A stretch of 64,000 nt of DNA from Antedon bifida (GCA_963402885.1 OY727094.1:3598501-3662500), one strand, 5' to 3'; shown: positions 23,821 to 34,647, counted from the first letter of the stretch. Notes: generated by a model not told the origin, from the letters alone. Numbers and translations are program-made.

Positions 23821-23988
23821 AAGCTCTGTACACTACCGTATCAAACTAGTTTGACAAAAAAGTGTGATGTGCTCAAATATGGTAGTGATATCGTGTCCAT
23901 ATATGGGCAAACATTTTTTTGTCACATAAAGTTTGATAGTGTAGACCATGGAGTTATAAAATTTACCTCCATGGTGTAGACAGAGCGT
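23821..23988. mobile_element. MITE-1 copy carrying a 27-bp insertion
   Basis: A full MITE-1 from AAGCTCTG to CAGAGCG, interrupted near its right end by the foldback insertion at 23947-23973. Confidence 0.85.
23947..23973. mobile_element. 27-bp foldback insertion with 8-bp TSD
   Basis: CATGGAG...CTCCATG with an 11-13 bp AT-rich centre, inserted in MITE-1. GTGTAGAC occurs immediately on both sides (23939-23946, 23974-23981), whereas other MITE-1 copies have it once, so the duplication is unambiguous. An 8-bp duplication with CA...TG ends suggests a hAT-type event (inference). Confidence 0.75.
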
Positions 23989-24294
23989 AAGTACTGTATC
24001 CAATATCCATATCTTTATTCTCAGATTTAGTTTAGTCAATCTTGTGAACTTTTTGATTGGCAGATTAAAATCTATTTTCTCGTTCAATAATAATTCAGAA
24101 TTCTCGTCATTCTACTTTCAATTATGCCGATAAAACGCACATCACGTAACGTTCAAATCTGTAATTATATTTATCGTTTGTTTTCATGAAATGTGTAATT
24201 TTGAAATGCATAGGCCTATTTATTGATTTGAACTTTTGAAATGAATCACAAGTCAAATCTCAATAGGAGGTACGGTAGCTTTTCACGACGACTA

Positions 24295-24389
24295 AAGCTC
24301 TGTCTACACTATCAAACTAGTTTGCCAAAAAATGTGCCCAAATATGGTAGTGATATGACGTCATTGAGTCCATAGTGTAGACACAGCTT
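24295..24389. mobile_element. MITE-1 copy, internally deleted
   Basis: Left arm to GTGATATGACGTCATTGAGTCCATA, then directly the right terminus GTGTAGACACAGCTT; flanked by TA. Confidence 0.75.
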
Positions 24390-24483
24390 TATTAAAACAG
24401 AATTAGTTTGTGCGCATGCGAAGACATTCGTACGCGCTTCGACACAGTTTCGTCGATTACAGAAACGACACAATATGCATATT

Positions 24484-24606
24484 AAGCTCTGTCTATCTAG
24501 ACTATATCACACTTATGTGACAAAAATGTGTTGTGCCCATATATGGACTCAATGATGTCATATCACTACCATATTTGGGCATATCACTACCATATTTGGG
24601 CACATA
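24484..24606. mobile_element. MITE-1 copy, right end lost
   Basis: Starts AAGCTCTGTCTATC and runs through the centre to GGGCACATAC; the right arm is missing. Confidence 0.7.
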
Positions 24607-25209
24607 CTGAATTGTAGTTGGTGTGACAATTCGAGTATTTCAAATAAACTGATTAATTTTCCCGGTCAACAACCACCTTCATTTACATGCGTACTACACC
24701 AGAATGACGTCACCATATAACTCATTTTTACACCAATGTTCAATATTTATCAATTTATATCTATTAAGGTGTTTTAATACGATTAACTTATCTTAACCGA
24801 ATTACAGTATCTTAGCATAATTTACACTATAAAATCAAAACGATCTATCTTTTTATTTTAAAATTACACTTTCCGTTGGTCATTGCGGCTTATGGTAATT
24901 TACTACCCTCTCGTCTAGTTTCTAGCCCATCTCTCCCCAACCCATCCCTCTCTCTATCTTCGTCTAATCTAATTTATAACTTGTCATAAAGGTAACTCTA
25001 TGCATGATGAATGATATTAGGAAATAGTATCGAGCTCTATCAGAGACAATACATTATGCAGGACATTCTCCAAATGTTCTGTTGAAGTGAAATGTCAGTT
25101 ATTTAAAATAACACATTGCGTTAACGTACTATATGACTCTATGTGAAGGATACTGTCAACTCATTTAGAGTTTGCTTTAATAACGGGTTACGCTTCTGAA
25201 ATTGCCTAG

Positions 25210-25580
25210 ATATATTTTTTTATTTATTTTATTTTATTCAATCGAAACCAACAGCAATAATTACCGCAACTTACAGGTTTGATACAAACAAAGCCAGGAC
25301 TGTTTAAAGCACCTTGATTGGTCCTAACATTGATCAAGGGCTCTCTCTCTCTCTCTCGTCCAGTGCCCACCTTGACCAGAGGTCTGAGGCAGATACTAGA
25401 TGCAGGGGCTGCCATAAGAGTCAGCAGTGCTGATTTCAAATGCCTAACGGGACCCCAGCTCCGTATACAGCACCCGCTATTCCCAGATGGTCTCCCATCC
25501 AAGCTCTAACCAGGCCCAACGTCGCTTAACTTCGGTGATCTCTGACGAGAACCGGTGTTTCAACGTGGTAAAGCCGTATC
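25210..25580 (-). mobile_element. 5S rRNA-derived SINE
   Basis: On the minus strand 25580-25463 aligns over its whole length with 5S rRNA: ACCGGTTCTCGTC, GATCACCGAAGTTAAGC, TTGGATGGGAGACC and CTGGGAATA are all present. These include the A-box and C-box of the internal Pol III promoter. Instead of terminating, the sequence continues through an unrelated body of about 230 bp, including a (GA)n tract, to an A-rich tail (AATAAAATAAAATAAATAAA). That is the architecture of a 5S-headed (SINE3-type) SINE. Substitutions such as TACGGAG at the 5S 3' end argue against a working 5S gene. Confidence 0.75.
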
Positions 25581-25764
25581 TATATAATAGCGCAAGCATG
25601 ATGTTTGTAACGAATAACGTTCCCTCTTTCTATGAATATTGGAGGAACTCATACATAGTTTTAAGAACAGAATTCATGACAGTTGTAATAGTCTCATTCA
25701 AACCATAGTTAACGTACTTCCACAATCCAACCTACATTAGCGATTGGTGCAAATTGGTATTTTA

Positions 25765-25895
25765 GGATATTTTAGGTTGGTTTTGTGGAACTTGCTTAGG
25801 TCTATATTGTTAATTTTCTGGTAAAATTGTTTCTCTGCTTGTTTTTTTTATGATTTGTATATGGATGTACTATCCGAGATAAAGAAATGAATGAA
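25765..25895 (+). mobile_element. R1 retroelement 3' end
   Basis: TTGTTAATTTTCTGGTAAAATTG, a T-rich stretch, ATGGATGTA and terminal AAAGAAATGAATGAATAA match the order seen at 20440-20650. Confidence 0.6.
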
Positions 25896-26149
25896 TAATT
25901 AATAGCTTGTCATAAAGGTAGAAATGTATAACCGACGTAAACCGCATGGGTTCGGTTTATAAAATAATGAATCACACTAACCGCTGAATAAAGGAGGATT
26001 TTACAACGGAAATAAATAAAATGATATTTGTTGAAAGACGTTACAATTACTGAGTGTCGCTAATTGTATTCTTTGTTGGTGAATTGATGATAATGATAGT
26101 TGAAGATTTTAATATTAATTGATTTGAGTTAGGCTTTTAATAACAATAA

Positions 26150-26290
26150 TGTCTTTTGTATAGCGCTTAACCAAAATAAATTTTCTCTAAAGCGCTACGA
26201 CCACAAGGCTCGAAACAAGGTGGAAATTACGTCATTTTATGCTATACGAAAGAGATGGGTTTTCAGCAACTGTTTGATGATGGCAATATA
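26150..26290. repeat. possible LINE/SINE-type dispersed repeat
   Basis: Phrases TTTGTATAGCGCTTAACC, AAAGCGCTACGACC and AAAGAGATGGGTTTTCAGCAA resemble a repeat common in marine invertebrate genomes (family recollection; no second copy in this window). Confidence 0.3.
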
Positions 26291-26814
26291 ATTGGCATAG
26301 ATGAATAATATAGATTGATAGATAGTTATTTGGAGAAGAAGTTCTGTGGCAACGTCTGACCGACAATTTTTTGACACTTTTAACAGCATTATTTTTTAAT
26401 AAATGCGTCTATATTATTACAGTAGGCCTTATCAATGATTCTACAGTATTAATAAAGTATTTGGTCATGATATGAGTGTATTTATTTGACACGCAAAAAT
26501 AATACAATACATAGTATTCGTTAATTTATTTAATAATTAATATAATGTACTTCTATCAACTTGGGTTATAACATACGAAAGACAAACCCCATAAATATAA
26601 TAGCAATTTACATCATTTATATACTGTATAATAAATATCTTTATTTTTGTTATTTTATGGATCATTTTACATATATAGTTATATTACATCAATTATTATA
26701 TACATATTACTACATTAATGTGAAAACGGACTAGGATTTATATACACCTTTTGAAATAAATTAAATAATTCGGAGATTCAATCGTCGGAGTGGTGAGGAA
26801 GAGGTCATGTCATT

Positions 26815-26975
26815 AAGCCTATTTTCCACTAGGCGAATTTGTTTGTGCGAATCGAAAGCGCCAGCTTATGCACATGCGTAGTTATGTTTCCATCTTCCAA
26901 ATAATTCTCTACGCATGCGTATAAGCTGACGGTTTCGATTCGCGCGAAAAAATTCGCCTAGTGGAAAATCGGCTT
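26815..26975. mobile_element. MITE-3 foldback, full length
   Basis: AAGCCTATTTTCCACTAGGC at left; CTAGTGGAAAATCGGCTT at right, flanked by TA on both sides. The inner arms carry CGAATCGAAAGCG...CAGCTTAT and TACGCATGCGTATAAGCTG. A related partial element starts at 61689 and a relative hosting a MITE-1 lies at 33296-33640. Confidence 0.8.
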
Positions 26976-27284
26976 TAATGTGTCAAGCATCGTCTCAGCG
27001 TTACGTCACGTCATAATGTCATTTTCGGTCATCTCGGATGTTACGTCATCAGCTTGATAATGAACGGGAGAAGAGTCCAATATGGCCTAATAATTGTCAT
27101 TTTTAGTTACAGTAGGGCTAGGCCTATACCTACAGTCTTGGGAACATTTGGTCTTCGAAAAAAGTTTAAATAGGCCGAACAAAATATACATTATGCCTCC
27201 GCTTGACGTTACCGCTCGCCTGTGTAAATTGGCCTTAAGTCATAAAGCAGACAGTGTTAAATTACAGCGAACTATATTTTAACA

Positions 27285-27345
27285 ACTTTCAACCAATGAG
27301 AGAGAAAGTATATAAGCCTACACAAGTGTAAGTGTGTGATTAACG
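27285..27345 (+). promoter_or_regulatory. possible CCAAT/TATA promoter
   Basis: CAACCAATGAG (27290-27300) is followed 12 bp later by GTATATAAG (27308-27316), the usual order for a plus-strand core promoter. Several TTACGTCA half-CRE motifs lie at 26995-27060. No convincing downstream gene was found, so function is speculative. Confidence 0.22.
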
Positions 27346-28735
27346 CACACACAACTATCCATCTATCTATACGTAAAAGAGAATAATATTAACTTAACAC
27401 AACAACGAACATTCTTTATAAAAGGTTGTAAATACTGTGTGGAAAGGGTACGATTATGTATTAATAGTATATATACTATGTGGGAAATATAGGTACAATA
27501 TGTATTAATAACAGTAGTTCCGTCTTTATGTATTGATGACTCTTTCTGGAATTATCATATTGATTGTTTAATAATTACGAAGCTTTAAGTAGCACGAACT
27601 ACGTATATAATTATACATTTGGATGAGCTCCGTTTATAGGTGGGATTTGTTTTGAATTATTTTTACAAGCTGAAAGGGAAAACGCAAGCCCACTTGGACG
27701 TTTTGTCGACGGTATATAAACAGCAGCGTTATCATTGGCGACTTGGATATGATTTTAGTTTTGAAAAAAATATGCTACAGCATGTTTTATTTACATTTAC
27801 GGATGTTATAAATCAAAGGCGCCATATATATATATTATGTCATTATATCAATATTATACTACAGTATTCTTTTCTATAAGTAACACATGTGCTTAATCCA
27901 CGTGTCTTAGACTATAGAGAAGCAATATTATGAATGCTTAGACCAAGAATAGATTCCAATGCATTAAACGCGTATGCTACATTGTTATTCAGGCGACGAA
28001 GGAGCTAAGTTTATAGTCATTCAATTTAATTAAGCTTAGAGAAGATATTGTTATTTAGCTTTCAACAATCTTTTCAGTGTGTGATACTATTGACGTAAAT
28101 AAGTTTACACATTTTCCAGCTTTTCAGAATTCGTACTTATGTAAGAATTTACTACTAGTTGCACGTTTATTTATGCTCAAATGTATTTGAGAAATGCCAT
28201 GAAAACTTGAATGGTAACTCCTTTGGTAGTAGGTTTTATACTCTTAAACAGAACCAGAAACCAATGTACGAATGCAATTTATTTTTAAAACAGGATGTAG
28301 CAAAAACATGACAGGAGTTTCATGAAATCGCACGAGGATCGACTGGACATTGAGAGCCAGCCCAATTATGTCCAGCTTCAGTGGAGTGGATTTGTATAAC
28401 GAACGTTGGCTGTACCATGACCTATACATTTATAGGTCCCTGGCTATATTACAGTATAATTATACAGAGAATAACTTTTGAAGATAACAGCTATACGATC
28501 ACACATTTTCACCGGTAGTTGATTGATTAAAGTCCTTTGATTCTTTTTCAATCGATTAAAATGTTTCTCATATCTGCTGTCCAATAACTTTTCTTTCTCT
28601 TTCAATAACTACTGTATATAACTTTACATTTTTATACTGTACAATCATATTTAGGTATGTTAGTATGTACTACAATATACTTTATAAAGTTGTTTTGTTT
28701 GTCATTCTGGAATTCGCTTTTCCGATCAATTGTTG

Positions 28736-29159
28736 TAGTTTGATGTTGTTGATTTGTTACTGTTCATTTTCGTCAACATCGTCTGCGTACTACGTGGCCA
28801 TTGCTCATTGGTTCAATTGTTGTTGTAATTTGATGTTATTGATTTGTTACTGTTCATTTTTGTCAACATCGTCTGCGTCCTACGTGGCGATAGCTCATTG
28901 GTTCAGTTGTTGTTGTAGTTTGATGTTGTTGATTTGTTACTGTTCATTTTCGTCAACATCGTCTGCGTCCTACGTGGCGATAGCTCATTGGTTCATTTGT
29001 TGTTGTAGTTTGATGTTGTTGATTTGTTACTGTTCATTTTCTTCAACATCGTCTGCGTTCTACGTGGCGATAGCTCATTGGTTCAATTGTTGTTGTTGAT
29101 CTGTTACTGTTCATTTTTGTCAACATCGTCTGCGTACTACGTGGCGATAGCTCATTGGT
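28736..29159. repeat. 90-bp tandem copies of the GPCR C-terminal coding end
   Basis: GATTTGTTACTG (GATCTGTTACTG in one unit) recurs at 28751, 28841, 28931, 29021 and 29098, then inside the gene at 29188 (spacings 90, 90, 90, 77, 90). On the minus strand each unit spells the receptor tail (ELSPRRTQTMLTKMNS, then NKSTTSNYNNN) followed by TGA. So the array is repeated duplication of the last about 30 codons including the stop. It would lie in the 3' UTR. One unit has a 13-bp deletion. Confidence 0.92.
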
Positions 29160-30284
29160 TCAATTGTTGTTGTAGTTTGACGTTGTTGATTTGTTACTGT
29201 TCATTTTCGTCAACATTGTCTGCGTCCTACGTGGCGATAGCTCATTGGTTCTTGTGTAAGTTCTACTAAGTTTTTTTCCTGGAAAACTGCAAAAACATTC
29301 CACAAACGCTTCCCTGTACTTAACATTAAATACATTATAAATAAATGGATTCGCTGCAGAGTTTATATAGAGTAGACACCGACAAAGATTTACCAAAATT
29401 CCGGCAGCATCTGGGTGTAAGTCTCCATGAATTGAGATCAGGTTAATTACCTGGAAAGGACTTAGACATAAAATGTATACTGAGACAGTGAGTATAAGCA
29501 TTCTCAATATCTTATGCTGAGCTCTATGTTTCACCATAAAAGAACGTGATAAGGTTCTCTGCGTCCGTGACATCTTCTGCATCATTGAAATCATCAAGAA
29601 ATACAGAATGAAAATGATTACAGCAACGACGAAAAACAACGAGGCGTCAATAGTGTGCAAGATGTCTTCACCGGGATGGCTAGTTGAATAATACGTACAA
29701 TATGTAATATCAACCAACTCTCCTTCATGCATCATATCTGGATAATGCTTAAAACCGGTAAAAGCCAGTTTACGCGAGTTCCAAACAAATGATACGCCCC
29801 AGCAAGAAAGCGTTGCACCAATCGCTATCGGTCTCACGTTGGTTGTCTTAAACCTCAATGGCCAACACACAACAAAATATCTCTCCAGTGTTAACGCCAG
29901 AATGGTCAAAGAGCTGACGTGAAAACTAACATCCACAAGAAACGTGTTCAGCTTACAGTAAAACAGACTTATTGCACTGTCTTCGTTAAGGTCGCCGGCT
30001 GCGAACACTTTCCAGAATGTAACTGGTGCGTTCGTCAGGTACATTAGATCTGCTAAAGCTAGATTCGCCAGATATATGTTCATAGACGTTCGCATTGGTT
30101 TTATTCGTAAGAATACAATGATAATAGCAATGTTACCAGTTATTCCAACAGTCACAACTATTGGCATGAATACTGTTATAATCAGTTTATCAACCTCAGT
30201 AAACGTCGGTGCTTCGGCGTATGACATGTTGGCCGTAATGTTCTCTATCTCTAACGCTGATTGCGTCGGTGCGTATTGCTCCAT
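29160..30284 (-). CDS. rhodopsin-family neuropeptide-type GPCR
   Basis: A 374-residue seven-helix receptor in one coding exon. Landmarks: N-glycosylation sites N15 and N19; TM1 with GN (50-51); TM2 NLALADL (D79); disulfide cysteines C110 and C196; TM3 end LTLERYFVVCWPLR (ERY at 134-136 in place of DRY); TM4 W162; TM6 CLSPF (273-277); TM7 NSAANPFIY (NPxxY at 312-316). The tail has a CFCSF cysteine cluster (330-334), a possible palmitoylation site. The ERYFxxCxPLR wording is closest to the ghrelin/neuromedin-U/TRH receptor cluster, so a peptide ligand and G-protein coupling at the plasma membrane are likely. The exact ligand is unknown. Odd points: the toggle Trp of CWxP is Leu, TM5 has no conserved Pro, and the last about 30 codons are the first unit of a 90-bp tandem array. 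The start has an acceptor-like TTCTCCTTTAG 21 bp upstream, suggesting a 5' UTR intron. Confidence 0.93.
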   Translation of the reverse strand: MEQYAPTQSALEIENITANMSYAEAPTFTEVDKLIITVFMPIVVTVGITGNIAIIIVFLRIKPMRTSMNIYLANLALADLMYLTNAPVTFWKVFAAGDLNEDSAISLFYCKLNTFLVDVSFHVSSLTILALTLERYFVVCWPLRFKTTNVRPIAIGATLSCWGVSFVWNSRKLAFTGFKHYPDMMHEGELVDITYCTYYSTSHPGEDILHTIDASLFFVVAVIIFILYFLMISMMQKMSRTQRTLSRSFMVKHRAQHKILRMLILTVSVYILCLSPFQVINLISIHGDLHPDAAGILVNLCRCLLYINSAANPFIYNVFNVKYREAFVECFCSFPGKKLSRTYTRTNELSPRRTQTMLTKMNSNKSTTSNYNNN

Positions 30285-30536
30285 AACGTCAATTTTACGG
30301 TTATTCTAAAGGAGAACAAATAGGAATGTTTTTAAAATAATATAAGAATATTTTTATTTTATCTTTTATATTATTATTCACATCCGATTAAATGACGCAG
30401 AAGCTAAAGTGCTTTTAATGGCCCATAAAAAGTCACGCTTTTGGTGGGAATGTGTTAGTATACAACAATGAGATAAACAGAATGAAAGAGAAGAAGGAAA
30501 AAAAACGAACTAGTTAAGTATATTCCCAATAATATC

Positions 30537-30612
30537 TTGCGCATGCGTCAAATACAATTACGAAATGCACCATCACGCGCAACGTATTACTGGTCGTCTT
30601 ATGACGTCATAT
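30537..30612 (-). promoter_or_regulatory. CRE and NRF1-like sites upstream of the GPCR
   Basis: A palindromic cAMP-response element TGACGTCA (30602-30609) and GCGCATGCGTC (30539-30549), an NRF1-like site, lie 250-330 bp upstream of the receptor ATG. Both motifs are rare by chance in this AT-rich DNA but also occur elsewhere in the window, so a promoter role is inference. Confidence 0.35.
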
Positions 30613-31054
30613 CCTGGCGTATTTTTTTTATCCTTTTGGCTATATACGTATAGCATGGCGTTTACTTAAGTAGTACCAAGATATGTAAAAGCCTACATTT
30701 AATTACTAATGTTTTAACCCTATCGTATAATTTGTGACACTTGTGGTTTATACTTTTAAAACTGATTTACGATATCGATAAAGTAAAAGATACTGTTAAT
30801 AAATTGCAAGCCCGTAAGTTGAACAGGTTTCATATCTCTAGATTAGCATCATTGACAATCATGGTTTTGCTAAAAGCGATACTTAGTATACATGTTAATA
30901 TACTGAATTAATCGTGTTTAAAATACTAAATTAAAAAAAAGGTTTATCAATTTTCAGTTGTCATATTAAAATTGTAACAAAAAATGTTTTCATGTGAAAG
31001 TATTTAACAGAGGTTTATGCTAAAACCTATATATTTCTCTTTCATGTTTTCATT

Positions 31055-31110
31055 ACGGGAAGTGTCCCCTGAATATAGGAGTGTATCACAAATGAGGTGT
31101 TCTACTGCAT
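31055..31110. repeat. dispersed GTGTCCC repeat fragment
   Basis: GGGAAGTGTCCCCTGAATATAGGAGTGT and GAGGTGTTCTACTGCA share wording with 2690-2870. It is followed at once by an R2 copy. Confidence 0.4.
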
Positions 31111-31116
31111 TTCCAA

Positions 31117-31215
31117 CAGTCTGGGTTCCAGACGGAGTTTTGACTTAATATTATTAACAAGATAAATATTTTGGCACATATGGCGTTTCATACGTAAAAT
31201 ACTTGAGCTTGTATT
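31117..31215 (+). repeat. dispersed repeat R2
   Basis: TTAATATTATTAACAAGATAAATATTTTGGCACATATGGCGTTTCATACG type segment matching 12985-13085. From 31220 to 32010 I see no further feature. Confidence 0.6.
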
Positions 31216-32023
31216 TCAGACAAACATCGAAAAATTCTCGAAATAATTACAGATTTGGGACAAGTCTACATTTCCAGTTGCAACTGATTTTTAAAAAAAC
31301 ATTAAAAGAATCGAAACTTAACTAATAACGTATTGTAAAAACGAGCGTTGACGACGTCAACTAACATCTGTGTTTGCTGTTTCGACCTGGATAAACAATC
31401 AACCAATCAGAATGATTTATTACTTTATACGCAACTGATTGGACAAAACGTCTTCACTTTAAACCAATCAGCTATAAGTACTTTTAAAATCGTCTGAACG
31501 TGTCTTATTGATGAGCAGACGGATAATAACCTTTTACTATACTACTTCCTTTTACGTAATTTGTCTAACATGTTGTTTATAAGAATTTACGACAAAATCT
31601 GAAAAGCGTCTACTGGCCTAGTTAATTAATAAGGCGTTCATTTTTTGTAACTGTTTTCATAACATTTTGCAACAACACATAATCGCTTTAACGTCATCGT
31701 ATGACCAAATATTCTCCGATTGTTGTTTATAATAACAATAATGCCTTTATTAATGTATTTGTTTCAGAGATTTGTCATAAAGTTTATTTATAGTGACATA
31801 TACAGCGTTACGTAACACGACGTAGACACAACGTACGCGTCAGTCAAATTACGGTGGGCTTACGTATGCGTTGCTACCAGTGGAACCAAGCGTTTATCAT
31901 TATAAGAGAGAATTTAATAAGATAGTAAAAAAATTACTTTAATGTTTTTCATGATCTCTTAAAGTAGGCCTACAGTAAACATTACTTTGATAATTTTTTT
32001 TCTTTTCGGACATCGGGTAAATT

Positions 32024-32316
32024 TATGGAAGGCAATCACCGCCAAAAATACAATTACAAACATACAATGTATTCGCGAAAATAAAACGTACAATGTACAC
32101 GCAGATACGTACAACGTACTCGCAGAAACATACAACGTACTCGCAGAAACATACAACGTACTCGCAGAAACATACAGCGTACTCGCAGAAAAGGCCAACA
32201 AAAAGACATGCACAAAATTAAAACGTACAACGTTTTCTGAAACAGACACGTCTGCGAGTACGTTGTATATTTCCCTGAATTGTATGTTTGTATTTTGGCA
32301 GTGATTGCCTTCCATA
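32024..32316. mobile_element. 293-bp TATGG-terminus MITE with 6-bp TSD
   Basis: Starts TATGGAAGGCAATCACCGCC and ends in the inverted GTGATTGCCTTCCATA; the arms continue through ACAAACATACAAT / ATTGTATGTTTGT. A perfect hexamer TAAATT flanks both ends (32018-32023, 32317-32322). The interior holds four 21-bp tandem units (ACATACAACGTACTCGCAGAA type, 32107-32190), with an inverted TCTGCGAGTACGTTGTA on the other side. Open frames across it on both strands are by-products of the 21-bp repeat. Confidence 0.9.
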
Positions 32317-32604
32317 TAAATTCCTCTTAAATCCTTTTTCTAAATGTTTGGTTCCGAGATCTGTGATGTCAATAACATCGATTACAACATTGGTTAGTAC
32401 AAAATTCCTTCTCTGAAGCACGTTCGATCAGATTTTTACGGTTATGTGTTTTTCTTTATGCTGATGAATATAGCAATGTCTGGTTTTTACGACAGACGAT
32501 TAATAAAATATAAACGATCGTATTTGTGTGAAATCGCCGCCAACAAACTGTATAAACGTTTAAGCTATCTGAACTGAGCAGGCATCGATTAAAAAAAAGT
32601 TCAC

Positions 32605-32620
32605 ACGCGCGCGCGCGCCT
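32605..32620. repeat. short (CG)n tract
   Basis: ACGCGCGCGCGCGCC, a potential Z-DNA-forming run, 35 bp before a MITE-2 copy. Confidence 0.6.
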
Positions 32621-32652
32621 AAACGAACATTCATAATACACTTGTTGCGGTA

Positions 32653-32785
32653 ATGCTTTGTTCCCACTAGCGACGCAACGCAAGGACGTACGTAAGTGAA
32701 TTGACCAATCACAAGCGATGGATTATTCGAACAGTGGCTTGTCATTGGTCAACTCGCTTGCGTTGAGCGTACGTCCTCGCGAGTA
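32653..32785. mobile_element. MITE-2 copy, right terminus lost
   Basis: Left end GCTTTGTTCCCACTAGCGAC, then GCAACGCAAGGACGTA, an arm with GACCAATCACAAGCGATGG, and the inverse CATTGGTCAACTCGCTTGCG. This is the reference for the short MITE-2 form: a foldback with CCAAT-type motifs in both arms. Confidence 0.8.
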
Positions 32786-33295
32786 TTGTATTGATATATT
32801 CATTTTGATGATTAATTTTATTCATTTTTTCATTTTACGAAAATTATTGATTGAATCAATCGCGCGAGTTAAACAATATTTTGGGAACAACTTTTTTTTT
32901 TACGTTACATGCACTGTACATCATCATTACTGTAAACATTAAATAGTAGAAAGCTTAAAATCAATGATGTTGTTAAACCCAGAGCACTTATTTTCAACCA
33001 TTACCATCATCATTGCCATGACAGTTCATCCTTTTAATAATAATAACATTCCTTATCATTCCAAGCATTTAGTACTTTGTGTTTTATAGGCTAATGTCGT
33101 TTTATACGTTCGTTTATTTAGAAAATAGTTTTGTAATTACGAAAGCACTAAGTTAAGTTAAGTCGCAGTCAAATCGTTCAATACTTCCAATTCAATGTTT
33201 GGTACAAAAACAATTAGGTTAATCCAGAATGAAAAGTCTTAAATAAACAAAATTAAACGAATTAAAATATAAAAATAATGATGCCCATCCATTAG

Positions 33296-33640
33296 GCCCT
33301 AAGGATGCTTTCCACTAAAGCTCTGTCTACACTATAAAACTTAATGTGCCAAAAAAAAATATGATGTGCCCATATATGGACACGATGACGTTATATCACT
33401 ACTATATTTGGGGATATCACTGCCATATTTGGGTACATCACACTTTTTTTGTCAAACAAGTTTGATAGTGAAGCGAATATATTCTCGCGAATTGAACATT
33501 GCTTTATCAGGAGTTCTCATGATTGGTTATAAAATTGTTTGCGTCACAAAAAGTAGTTGGAAATATGAATACGCATGCGCATTTGTCAACGCTGTTAATA
33601 ATTCGCGCGTATACATTCGCTTAATGTAAAACCAACCTTA
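33296..33640. mobile_element. MITE-3 relative with a nested MITE-1
   Basis: Outer left end CCTAAGGATGCTTTCCACTA; outer right end TTCGCTTAATG...CCAACCTTAGG. The outer body has GCGAATATATTCTCGCG and TACGCATGCGCATTTG. A MITE-1 (33318-33470) sits inside the left end, giving a relative age: the outer element is older. Confidence 0.55.
33318..33470. mobile_element. MITE-1 copy nested in older element
   Basis: TA-AAGCTCTGTCTACACTAT to AAGTTTGATAGTG; the last 12 bp of the right terminus are missing at the junction with GAAGCGAATAT. Confidence 0.75.
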
Positions 33641-33983
33641 GGCTTTTTATTGTTGATGTTTGTTTTCGTTGTACCGGATGTTATCGGATCGGCAGTAAAC
33701 AGGGCGCCGCCACGTATTGTTTTGTTGTTCATTACGTGCAGTCCTTGTCTAATTAATCTCTATTTTTTAATAAAAGATCATAGTTTTAAAGCGCACATTA
33801 CATGTTGCGCCACTTTGGGCAAAAGTTCATGGTCTTCCATCAATTAGTGTTCTTGCTTTTTAGTGTGGTTTAAGCAATCAGTGCGATATTTAGGTTAATT
33901 AACAAAACGCGTCAGCTATTGTCATTTTAATTTAACATTCATTAAGTAATTAATGGTGCTCTAATTTTTTTGTACTTAACCGG

Positions 33984-34130
33984 TAAAACCTGGTTCTCAT
34001 TAGTTGAACGCAACACAAGGACATCGTACGCGCTACGCACGAATTTGACCAATCAGGAGCGACAGTTTAATAATCCGTCGCGTTTGATTGGATAATTTCG
34101 ATACTTAGCACGTATATAGGCCCTTGTGTT
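33984..34130. mobile_element. MITE-2 copy, diverged
   Basis: AACCTGGTTCTCATTAG, GAACGCAACACAAGGACATCG, GACCAATCAGGAGCGACAG and CGCGTTTGATTGG follow the MITE-2 order with many substitutions; the right end is decayed. Confidence 0.5.
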
Positions 34131-34647
34131 TGTCTCCTCGTCCTGTGTGTAGTGTTGCATTTATATTATGTATTTCTGTTTAAATAATATAAATATGATA
34201 TTAAAACCATATTCATCTTAATTAACTAAATCTACAAGAATGTTTTCGTAGAATGCATATCCATCATTAGTGTTCTTACCATCTTCTATAATCTCATTAA
34301 AGTACCATTAAACAGTTTTCCATTTATGTTATAATGATTAATTGACAAGGCATTAGAAGTGTGTCAGATAGGAATGGGCCATACTATCTCTCGCGCTAAT
34401 ATAATACACCTTTACATACATCGTGCGTGATATCACGATCATTTTAATATACGTTGTTATACGTTCGCTTGCGTTTTTCTTACACACTGCAGGCAATGCA
34501 AACAAAGACATGTGCATGTTTTGGTACATAAATAACGCATTAATCAAAGTGAGCATTGTCCAGTATAATTATATGATAGTTCCACGTGTTTCTTAATGGA
34601 TTTTTGTTTTGCGTAACACATTCGGACATATTGAGTTCGATTCTGCT

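Noticed and set aside
25460..25580. Functional 5S rRNA gene
   Set aside because: Several substitutions in conserved 5S positions, no T-run terminator at the 5S 3' end, and continuation into a SINE body with an A-rich tail.
28665..29269. 144- and 81-residue plus-strand open frames of repeating cysteine-rich peptides
   Set aside because: They are the antisense of the 90-bp GPCR-tail repeats; a 90-bp period keeps any frame open, so no separate gene is indicated.
31959..32315. Overlapping open frames on both strands with repeated heptapeptides
   Set aside because: Produced by the 21-bp tandem repeat inside the 293-bp transposable element.
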